Of a stretch of 64,000 nucleotides of DNA, positions 35,160 through 44,788 are shown piece after piece; positions within the stretch are counted from its first letter, which is position 1, and the number at the start of each line of letters is the position of its first letter. The notes below the pieces were generated by a model. That model saw nothing but the letters and a program-made list of their open reading frames with translations. It had not been told where the DNA came from and ran no database searches. The position numbers and the translations under genes were made by a program. The DNA lies in NCBI RefSeq assembly GCF_029407905.1, contig NC_073625.1:168164240-168228239 (forward strand). The letters run 5' to 3'. Source of the DNA: Bubalus kerabau. Taxonomy: Eukaryota > Chordata > Mammalia > Artiodactyla > Bovidae.

Positions 35160-35665
35160 TACTGCTCTCAGCTTCCCGGCTGGAAAGCTACTGGACTCTA
35201 AAGGACAGAGGTCGGTCAAGGCAACCGTAAAGGAAACTCCGCGGAACTCCGCACCCAGAGTGCCCCCGGAGGCGGCCACTCCCTGTTAATGACTTTGTAA
35301 GTTTCCAGCTGATTTCGATCTCCCAGTTCCTCGCGGACCTGAACCTCAAGACCTAAGTATTTGGAGCCGCTCTAGGGGCAAGGAAAGCAGCCTACAGCCT
35401 CTCCTCGCCGCACCGGGGCGTCGGTCCAGCCCCCAGGTCTCGCGCAGAGACGCGGAAGTGCCCAAGTGAGGAAGAAGGCGGGAAGCCCTTTTGTTACCCA
35501 GAATTTAGGAAACGAAAGTAGAAACCACGGGTTTCGTCACCGACGTCGCTCAGAAGACTGGGTAACTCCAGCCAAGGTTGTGTGTAAGGAGCACGCTCGA
35601 TCGCCAAGCGTTGGAAGCAGAGCACAGGCTCCGCTCCCGGGTTCCCGCAGCTCCTCTCACCGCAG
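35160..35665 (+). other. PLSCR1: Probable noncoding exon 1 of PLSCR1
   Basis: Inferred from the CpG island, the candidate donor at 35666, and the known arrangement of mammalian PLSCR1 with an untranslated first exon. The 5' boundary is a guess. An alternative donor at 35693 would extend the exon by 27 bases. Confidence 0.45.
35508..35526 (+). promoter_or_regulatory. PLSCR1: Candidate ISRE/IRF-like GAAA cluster
   Basis: GGAAACGAAAGTAGAAACC contains three GAAA cores within 19 bases, including one AANNGAAA match. Spacing is not the classical GAAANNGAAA of an ISRE. PLSCR1 is an interferon-induced gene in mammals, with a reported ISRE in the untranslated first exon of the human gene, and this element lies at the comparable place. 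Function is inference. Confidence 0.45.
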
Positions 35666-35994
35666 GTAGCGCCGGAGCAGCTGTGCAGACAGGTGGGCGG
35701 GCACCCGGCGCGGGGCAGCGAGGGTTCCCAGGGTGGGGCGGAGGGGCGCTGGGGCACTTGGGAGCGAGGGGCGCGAGCGCAGGCGGGTTGCGTTTGCGCT
35801 GAGATTGGGGGTAGAGGGTGGGGGTTGGGGCCCCAGCGGCCTAGAAAAGCGACCGCCGAAGCTGAGCAGGAACTGAGCCCGGGGTCCGGGCGTCCCAGTC
35901 CCATCCTGGCCAGTCTCAGAGTCTTTCCAAGGTCAAGGTATTTTCTTCTTGAAACCTCCTTGTAGGTTCGAATTAGCTTAGTCCATCTCTTAAC

Positions 35995-36221
35995 TTTGGC
36001 CACCTCATGCGAAGAGTTGACTCATTGGAAAAGACTCTGATGCTGGGAGGGATTGGGGACAGGAGGAGAAGGGGACGACAGAGGATGAGATGGCTGGATG
36101 GCATCACTGACTCAATGGACAAGAGTCTGGGTGAACTCCGGGAGTTGGTGATGGACAGGGAGGCCTGGCGTGCTGCGATTCATGGGGTCGCAGAGTCGGA
36201 CACTACTGTGCGACTGAACTG
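35995..36221 (+). mobile_element. Young BovB 3' insertion next to the PLSCR1 CpG island
   Basis: 227 bases of BovB 3' end, 'tttggccacctcatgcgaag' to 'gtgcgactgaactg', little diverged and with an open frame at 36007-36222. A perfect 10-base duplication ATCTCTTAAC (35985-35994 and 36222-36231) flanks it. It lies about 330 bases after the candidate donor at 35666, so in intron 1. Confidence 0.95.
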
Positions 36222-36231
36222 ATCTCTTAAC

Positions 36232-37348
36232 GAGCGGAGCAGCGCTGGGTCGTGACCAGAACCTGAACTCAAGGGTTATCTCCCAGCATTTGAGGGAAAT
36301 CAAAGGGACGATTAATAGAGCCTGCTAGCTGTCTTTGAACAGGAAGTATTAATCAGGATTGTGGATGGAGGCAAAACTATGCTAGGCACCCGGAAACACA
36401 GGAAGAATTGCCAAGACAGGTGGTTTATCACGTAGAAGGTAAAGTAGGAATCCACCTGCCTGACTTGAACGTGTCTCTACTACTTGATTTCTGTGGACTC
36501 CTGGGCACTTTCCTCCTACACATTCCTTTCTTGGCTCATATCTGAAATTGGGTAACGATCAAAAGTTACAAGAGTTAGAGTATGATGTATAACTTTGGCA
36601 CTGCAGAATATGCTCAGTAACGTTAGATTTATTACATTTAATATCTGACCAAGCCCCTGCTTCTCCAGGCTCACTGTCTGGTTCCCATGTGATTTATTCA
36701 GACAGCTCTTCCAGCAAGTCCTGGCACAGCCACTTTCCAGTTCCAGGAACAGGCAGGCAGTATTTCTCTTAGTTTAGCAGTCTGAGATACATGGTCAATG
36801 TATGTGTCACTTGCTTAGTGGAAAGTATCAGGCGATTCAGGATACCCTTCTTCTTCCTGGAACTTTCTTGACAATAGAACTTTCTCTTAATAGTGCCCTG
36901 GCAAGTATTAGGATTGTAGGGCTTTGAACGCTGAACAAGCACAAAGAAATGGAAAGGGAAATGAGTAGGTTTCTGCATTTGGATAGAAGTATCAGGTAAG
37001 ATGGCTGAGTCACAGGTTAGCCAACCTTCACATCTGATTGGTAACTGTTCTTTCTGACCAAAGGGAATGAAATAATACTGAACACACTTTTGAATCAATC
37101 AACAAGCACCAATTAAGTGTCTTATCCTGACAGTCCATGTGCTGGCTTTTGAAAGTTTAGAGAGACAGAAAACCTGTAAGAACTGCTCCCTGTCCACCTC
37201 TCCATTTTCTTGTCTAATGATCTCTTTCTTTGCTCTGCCACCCACAGATCTTCATAACCTTGAATGAGCCAAGCTCTCTCACTCCAGCCACAGGACTTCT
37301 ACCCATACAGTTCCCCCTGCCTCCCTGCCTCAATGCCTCGCCCCCCAA
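36232..37348. other. PLSCR1 intron 1, unassigned part
   Basis: Unique-looking sequence without recognised repeats or exons. Confidence 0.45.
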
Positions 37349-37353
37349 ACACA

Positions 37354-37385
<32 letters not shown>

Positions 37386-37386
37386 T
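37349..37386. repeat. CA microsatellite
   Basis: (CA)n with two CATA interruptions. Confidence 0.9.
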
Positions 37387-37650
37387 ACCTCCCTAACCTG
37401 GTTGATTTTAAACTGCCTTTGGCACTCAGATCTCACTTTTTGACAACCCACCACCACCATCTAAATTAGTGCCCCCATAACTCTTTTTATAGAGCCATTA
37501 TTTTTATTCATAACACTATTATTTGTAATAATATGTTAATTGTCCATCATTTTGTCCTAATGATTGTTATAGTGCCTTCCATGCTCTGTGCCTTCCAGCA
37601 ATATTCCTGGAAAACGGGCACAAACTTTATACTGAGTGAGTATTTACAGA

Positions 37651-37684
37651 CATATGTATACATATATATATGTGTGTGTGTGTG
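37651..37684. repeat. TA/TG microsatellite
   Basis: 'catatatatatgtgtgtgtg' type run. Confidence 0.85.
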
Positions 37685-38004
37685 GATTTATTTATGTGGG
37701 CATGTGTGTGTATGCTCTTGCATTTTCTTTCATAGTGCTAACTTTAAAAACCAAAGCATTGTAGTTAAACAGTGCTAACTACTGTGTTTACATTTTTCAA
37801 ATTTTGAAAATAAGTGTTTACAGAAAAACTCTTGCATGCTATCCACCTTACCTAAGAAAGATACCATAAAGAAAGTCTTTTAACAAATTTCACTGGAACT
37901 TGGCAATTTGGGAGAATGTCCTTTTTTTTTTTTTTTTTTTCCTCAATGAGTCAAGGACATAATGGCAAAGGAAATGAATCATGAATCATTTAAATGAGCT
38001 AGAT

Positions 38005-38209
38005 GAGTGAGTGAGTGAAGTTGCTCAGTCGTGTCCGACTCTTTGTGACCCCATGGACAGTAGCCTACCAGGCTCTGCCGTCCATGGGATTTTTCCAGGC
38101 AAGAATACTGGAGTGGGCTGCCATTTCCTTCTCCAGGGGATCTTCCCAACCCAGGGATCGAACCCAGGTCTCCTGCATTGCAGACAGACGCTTTACCATT
38201 TGAGCCACC
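38005..38209 (-). repeat. Bov-tA SINE with target duplication
   Basis: Full Bov-tA in reverse, ending 'taccatttgagccacc'. AGCTAGAT flanks it at 37997-38004 and 38210-38217. Confidence 0.92.
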
Positions 38210-38248
38210 AGCTAGATAGTGAGGTATATAACATTAAGTAACTATCTG

Positions 38249-39391
38249 TGCCGGGGTCCAGCCCCAGCAGGATCCAGGGGTATCCTCAGGATGATGGTAT
38301 AGGCGATAAGGAAAGTAAAAAGAGAGAGAGAAGCTTGATCTTCTTGGTTTACACAGAAAGCCAATAAAGCTCCTGTGTTCCAAGGAGTCATCCTGAAAGA
38401 AGAACAGAAAGAGAAAAGGAGAGAAAAGGAAAAAAGAATGATACGGGGAGACCAAGCTTCGGTGAGCGAGGCCCATAACTTTATTTTCAAAAGGAACTTT
38501 TATATCTTGACTTGTACATAGAGGGAAATGAAAGATGCAAAGTCATACAGAGTCAGCCCAAACATTACATCTGTTTTGTCTTTATCAAAACCAGGATTTT
38601 TTCTGCATACCTTTCCCACAAACAATGTTGTGTACAATATCTTCTGGCCTTGGAGGCCTGTGGACATTTTATGACCCTTTTTTGATAAAGGCTGATCAGC
38701 CAGAAAACTTGTTTTCCCTTAAAGTGTTTCTTCTTTATTTCTCCCAGCCTCAGAAAGTACTAAACAGAGTTACATTCTCACTGAGCAAAGGTGCAGTGGG
38801 TCACAACAAAGAAAGAACCAATTAGCTCAAAGGTCTGATGTGGTTAATTCCAAGGCTGCTACTTGTTTTTCTTACATTCCAACTACGTTAACTAATGCAC
38901 TCCCAGGTACACAGTGGATAAGGGGTATGGGCACTTGGCAGCAAGCTTTGGCCCAATAATGAAGCCCTTTACCAGTACTATCTATTCTAATAATTTTTCA
39001 TCCCTTAAAGGACTCTATGCTCATTAGGACTTTTAGAATGTTTTGGCCTCCCGTGCCTTTCAAGGTTGGGGAAGAGTATGGATAAACCTGTCAGGCAAGC
39101 TATAATGCCAACAGAAGGGTGAAAATAGAAATATTCCTTTCATGCCCAGGAGACTTATTAATTAAAGCCCTAAGTTGACTTTTTCCAGAGAAAGGTGGTT
39201 GGGGATAGCCCCCTGTTAATGACAGAAGAATTGGTGAAAGGCACAAAATAGTAAGACAGACAGATTCTAGTTTTGGGGTAGATGCTCGAGCAGATTCAGG
39301 GGGTCCCTTGAGGCCTGATCCGCCTTTGCCTGTCAGATTCTCTCCGCATGACCTTTGTCATGGGTGGGATCTCCCGTGGTGGCTTCCGGCA
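38249..39391 (-). mobile_element. Solo ERVK-like LTR, antisense in PLSCR1 intron 1
   Basis: The plus strand starts TGCCGGGGTCC and ends CTTCCGGCA, so the LTR reads from 39391 to 38249 on minus (1143 bases, TG...CA). A perfect 6-base duplication TATCTG lies at 38243-38248 and 39392-39397. Its 5' end shares 'atgacaaaggtcatg' with the LTR at 13801, and a TATAAAAG...AATAAA core is present on the minus strand at about 38505-38480. Same family, different subgroup. No proviral genes. Confidence 0.9.
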
Positions 39392-39397
39392 TATCTG

Positions 39398-39733
39398 GGC
39401 TTAGTTTCCTCATTTATAATCTTTCCGGACTTTGTTTCCTCATTTATAAGGAGGAAAGGAAACAAAACAAATTTGTGAGGGAGCTATAAGTTGCCAGGGA
39501 AAGGTTTTTCAGGAGTAATAAAGCAACCAAACTAGGATAACTAACATAAAGATTAGTTTATGTGTCTTTGGTCTCTTTGGTTTAGTTGTTTTGTAGGACA
39601 CTTGACCACCTGTCAGATGGCACCAATTGATGTAATGCCTATGATTTTCTTCAAGGTTTACTGTTAAATGCTATTCCAATGTGGTTCTAAGTATATTTGT
39701 TTTCATTTCTTGAATCTAAAATACCGCAGTGGT
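39398..39733. other. PLSCR1 intron 1, unassigned part
   Basis: Contains two nearby copies of 'tttcctcatttata' (about 39407 and 39437); otherwise nothing recognised. Confidence 0.4.
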
Positions 39734-39746
39734 ATTTTATAGATAG

Positions 39747-39962
39747 GGTTCTTCCCTGGTGGCTCAGTGGTAAAGAATCTGCCAGCTAAATGCAGGGGAT
39801 GCAGATTTGATCCCTGAGTTGGGAAGATCCCCTGAAGAAGGAAATTGCAACCCACTCCAGGATTCTTGCCTGGAAATCCCATGGACAGAGGAGCCCGGCA
39901 GGTTGCAGTACGTGGGGCTGCAAAGGAATCGGACATGACTTAGTGATTAAAAAACAAAACAC
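39747..39962 (+). repeat. ART2A/Bov-tA-type SINE with 13-bp duplication
   Basis: SINE body from 'ttcttccctggtggctcagt' to 'ggacatgacttagtgattaa' and an A-rich tail. Perfect ATTTTATAGATAG duplication at 39734-39746 and 39963-39975. Confidence 0.93.
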
Positions 39963-39975
39963 ATTTTATAGATAG

Positions 39976-41401
39976 ACTCCTTCTCATCAGGTTCCTTGCG
40001 TTGATAATAGCCTCAGCCATCCCACTCTGTGCCATCTTGGATGCGCATGTTCTGATGTACTCAAATCCACACCAACATCTTGGCTACCTATTTGTGTGAA
40101 CCAACCCATCTGTGTTTGCTCCATTTGCCCTTTACTAAAACTACAGTTCAACAAATGAAATGCTTTCCCTTTAGATGTTAACCTTTTAAATGTGTAAATT
40201 TTACCTGCAAACATAGCTGAGCAACATGGAAATTGCTTGATTTGTGACTTACCTCAGCAAGTACTGAGTTCTCCACTACCTCTGTGTAATTCCTTGCCTC
40301 TCCCTTAGTCTAGTACCTGATTTTCACTTATTCATAGGAAGTTAAGGATATAGAATTCTGGGATTGTGCTTAGAACAGTAATGTTTTCCTAAAATAATAA
40401 CACATATTCCCATCCTGGGACTTGGAGAAAAATGTCAACTGGCTTGGTTTTAGGCAATTAAGAAGTAGATTTGGATAAGTAATCCAAATCTAGTTAATAC
40501 CTAGTTTATAGGCATAGTAGTTTCAGAATCTTTCAAAAGTTAGGGATATTTACCCTTTGAATTGCAGGTTATACTTTAATATTTCTTGACACAATAAGAT
40601 AAAAACTTCAGAACCCCAAGAGATGGGTCAAAGGGTTTCCTGGAATATGAATTGTGGGAACATAACTGTATATGACCTGCACTATTTCTCCTTCTCCCTG
40701 GTAGAAGTTTATGATTAATATCCCAGAGCATCAATAGAATAGGTCTGATAGACTAAATCTGACAGAGATATGCTTATATGTGTATAGTATATGATGCTTT
40801 AATTTTCTCAGATGCTCTCATTGAACAGGTTAGGAGTGTGTAGTAATCCAATTATAATTTGAAGTTCTGTATTTGTCCTGAAGCAGTTATGATTCCAGTG
40901 GTACAGTATATAATATGATTTCATTAGAGATCTTTTTCTACTACTACAAGATAAATATGATTTTCTTGGAAGTCTTTCTGTGATTTGTTTCTTACTAGGA
41001 GCAGTGGAAGACATGATTTAAAAGTTATATTGAATTAAGTAACTAATTAATTATTCCAGGACACAGCCCAGTCATTTCTAAAACTGAGTGATGTTATTTA
41101 TATCTTGTAATAGACCCATTAAGTCTGTCGTTTTACCTTGAAACAGCAAAGGAGACCAGACAGGGATGAACATGGGGGATGTCTTTAGTCCACAAGTACG
41201 TTGTTGTACCTGGCACATGTACAGGTTCCACTGTTACTTCACATTTTATACCAGAGCTTATGATATACCATTTTTCCTGCTTCAGATATTATGAAATTGT
41301 GAAAATTCTAAAACCTACAGAAAATTGAGGACCCAGATTTTGTTCTGTCGTTTTACCAACAGATATTCATCCTCACAAAGCTATAGGTTAAGACTCAGAG
41401 T
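39976..41401. other. PLSCR1 intron 1, unassigned part
   Basis: AT-rich, no repeat or exon recognised. Confidence 0.45.
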
Positions 41402-41414
41402 AATGTGACCTGGT

Positions 41415-41629
41415 GAAAGTGAAAGTAAAGTCACTCAGTCGTGTCCCACTCTTTGCGACCCCATGGACGGTAGCCTACCAGGCTCCGCTGTCCATGGGAT
41501 TTTCCAGGCAAGAATGCTGGAGTGGGCTGCCATTTCCTTCTCCAGGGGATCTTCCCAACCCAGGGACCGAACCCGGGTCTCCTGCATTGCAGACAGACGC
41601 TTTACCATCTGAGCCACCAGGGAAGCCCA
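41415..41629 (-). repeat. Bov-tA SINE with 13-bp duplication
   Basis: Complete copy in reverse, ending 'gagccaccagggaagccc'. Perfect AATGTGACCTGGT duplication at 41402-41414 and 41630-41642. Confidence 0.95.
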
Positions 41630-41642
41630 AATGTGACCTGGT

Positions 41643-43750
41643 AGGAAGGGAAAATGTAAGTATGAGCAAATTAGCTCTGAGTCTATTTAGTTTCCCTTCC
41701 TTGGATTTCTGTGTAAGGAGGGAATTATCTCTGGCTTCATGAAAGGTAAACACCCTTATATTCACAGTTAGTACCCATTTAGCAAGGATTTGGGAACTTA
41801 TTTCTCTGTTATTTAAGAGCCTCCACCTATTCCTAATGTGATGCACAGCATTTGTGTATAAATTTCCTCTCTTTGTAGCACATTCTTTATTTCTGACGAC
41901 ACTGGATTTCCCAGGATCAAACAACAAAATGATAAGAAATACACTGTAAATTAAAACAATTTTTTCCATTTCAAATGGATAGACTTGCCCTCCAGAAACA
42001 ATGAATTTTTTTTTTACTAATTTAGTGATTTTCTCATAAAAATAAATTATTTAATTCTAAAAATAATATCTCCAGGTATTATTTGAGATTTTTCCTTGAA
42101 CTGAGTTTCCTTCTGGCCCTTTAGGAAAGGGAAGAATGACTGAAACAATACTTCCTTAAAATTACTTAGTTGATTAAAGAGCCATAAAACATTTTTTAAA
42201 GACTAATCATACTTATAAAGTGATCCTATGAGAAACAGTGGTAAAGTAAAAACTTGAGCTGTTTAGACTAGTGTGTTAACTAAGGGATACTACCCATTTC
42301 TACTCCAGAATGTATTAGGTTTTAAATTTTTGTATATGTTAAGGAACTCTTAGTACATTTGAAGATAATGAGTATGAATTTCAATATACACTCTTTGATC
42401 ACAGAAATGAGTGTTGACAAAAGTAATCATGGCTTATTGTATATAAGAATTTAGTCTTCTTTTTTAGTTCATGTGATAGAACATAAAACACTAATATGGT
42501 CTTTGAAAATTTTTGGCATACGTTGGTACTTGTGTTTTTTAGTTTATTGTTCACTGTTCTAGAATAACTGCAGAAAAGCATAAGATGTTATTTTTTTGTT
42601 CTTTTGGCCTGAGGAGGTCCATAGCACTTGGTTTCTGACCAGTTAATGCTAACAGGAGTTATTATTGTTCTAAAAAAATCCAAAAAATCAACACTACAAC
42701 AAGAAACATATTTTTTTAACTTTTCCAAAGCTAAGAAAACCCATTACTGAACTTCTTGAGTATATATAATTAAGAGGTGACTATAATTGGAATATATTTA
42801 AGAGCTTTGCTGTATTATTAAAATTTACGCTTATGACAGGCAATGACAAATCAATAATTTGGAAGAGAGGAAGGATGCGGTTTCTTCTCGGGAACACCAG
42901 ATTTTAGTTAAGGATATGGAAGGATCAGTTGGCTTTTACTTATCATTTAGGGTAACACAGTAGTTGGAGTTATTAAAGGGGCAGCAAAGACTGGAGAGGG
43001 CCTGGAAAGGGCTGAGCTGATTCATATTAGTGTGCAGGTCCCAGAGAAAACAGTCAAGTAGCAAGTTTTTGCCTAAGGTGTTAATTATAATTAACATGCA
43101 TACCGGGATTGGGATTTAAGGTAGAGAGGTGGAAAAAGTAGTGACTAGGTAATAGTGGGAAAAACTAGGATGGATCAAGTCACTAGAAGACAAAAACAGC
43201 TTCTACAACCTCTGGGTGTACGTTTTTAGGCTAAAAATCATTAATTGATATACAAACAGGGGGCCAGGCCTTCTCAAATTTGCTATTCAAGCTGGGCAGA
43301 AAATATCCTCAGGGCCTGGGATTTCCAGAGATATCTGCAATAGTGTGACCCGATAGCTAACCTTTCTCCCTTTCATGGTGGACCACAGCTGGAGCCCAGC
43401 ACTGTGGCTCGGTCCTGGATTACATGCTCCCTGTAGGTTGTGTAGATTGGAAGGCTCAAGTTTTTAACTGGAGGGCCTTGGGCTCACAGTGTTTCTTTTC
43501 TGTCTTCCTTCCTCTTTGGACCCTCTCCTCCCAAGATTTTTAGAAATCGTTCACCATCCTGGACTGACCCACAATTTCTAAAATCCTACTCAGAAACACA
43601 GCAGTGGGAAACAAAGTCAAGACCGAAGGGTTCAAATGACCAGATTCTCAATGGTTAGATGAATAGAGGAGTATCTTGTGTGTACATAGTTTCCGGGTAT
43701 CCTTTTACATATATTTGACCTATATATTTATATCAGGTCTTCTTTTTCAG
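41643..43750. other. PLSCR1 intron 1, 3' part
   Basis: No repeat assigned. 43260-43600 is GC-richer than its surroundings but has no family I can name. The intron ends in a T-rich tract and AG at 43749-43750. Confidence 0.45.
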
Positions 43751-43776
43751 AACTGTTTAAATCATGGACAAGCAAA
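43751..43776 (+). CDS. PLSCR1: PLSCR1 exon 2 (start codon)
   Basis: Acceptor 'tctttttcag', 13 untranslated bases, then ATG at 43764 and only 13 coding bases (M D K Q plus one base). Donor gtaagt at 43777. Phase 1 end. Confidence 0.92.
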
Positions 43777-44752
43777 GTAAGTAATCTGTTTATTTTCCTC
43801 CTATAATATTAAATCTCTTGTTAATGTATTACTTGTCAAAATGTTTTATTCAGTTTCTGAAAGAATAGAATTTGATTTGTGTTGTTTATGTTCCAGAACC
43901 CTCAGTCTGGGGCAGTGTTTTGACTATAGAGAAGATGTACACAAATATCCACTACCACTAACTTTCCCTTTAAAAATAAAAAAGCCTTAGATAAACCTAT
44001 GAAATTTTAGGCTTAAAAAAAATGAGATCTTAGGTTTACTGGAAAATATATAATTTAATATTACACTTCATCTGAATCAGGTTTCCCTTTTCTTTGTACA
44101 TTTTATATACAAAAAAAAAGACTATTCAAGTCATATTATTTAATAAACAATGGACTTAATATGCCAGGGCATTGTAATAAAATGCTCAGGTACATCCCCA
44201 ATATATATCTCATAAAATACACATTTGAATAGGTTTAAATAAATATGTCTTTATTTTCTGGCTTTTTTATTTCCTCAAGAAAATTCTAAGATGAGTATTG
44301 GCCAAACATGTAATAAAAGACTTTGTCTTTCAAAAAATCTAAGTTTCTGAAGAGAAAAAAAATCAAATTGGGAAAAAAAATCCTGTCTTCAGAAGGATCT
44401 CTATTCTCTATCTTTACTTAGATAACCAAAGAGATGTTTATCTCTACCACAATGCCAGCCTTGCTACATATATCAGATCCTCTTTAGGGCCAGAAACCTT
44501 GACTTTCTTTCACAAAGTTTCATGATTTTTCTTAATATATGCTATATTAATTTAATTAACAATACTAAAAACTTTCAGAATGTAAATTCATATAAAATTA
44601 AGCTATTTTCTTTGCTGTAAGCTTTAAGATGCTTCAAGTCACTTAAATAATTGATTGGGTCATGGTCATAATTACCTTTTAACTCTTCAGCTTCATATAT
44701 ACAAATGTATGAATTTGTGTGTATACATGTACATAAGTAGAATGTATATGTA

Positions 44753-44788
<36 letters not shown>

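Larger units (their letters stand above)
34930..35940 (+). promoter_or_regulatory. PLSCR1: PLSCR1 promoter and CpG island
   Basis: The only strongly CpG-rich stretch of the window, densest at about 35220-35880, with GGGCGG-like Sp1 boxes at about 35693-35760 and no obvious TATA box. It lies 8 kb upstream of the first coding exon of PLSCR1 in the same orientation, which fits a CpG-island promoter with a noncoding first exon. Candidate donors are CAG|gtagcg at 35666 and CAG|gtgggc at 35693. Transcription start is not determinable by eye. Confidence 0.75.

Noticed and set aside
35494..36003. 169-codon minus-strand open frame across the CpG island
   Set aside because: GC-rich, stop-poor DNA gives long chance frames. 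No recognisable domain, and it overlaps the promoter and exon 1 on the other strand.
43260..43600. Alternative PLSCR1 promoter just before exon 2
   Set aside because: Slightly GC-richer, but it lacks CpG density or core elements, and no donor supports an extra first exon.
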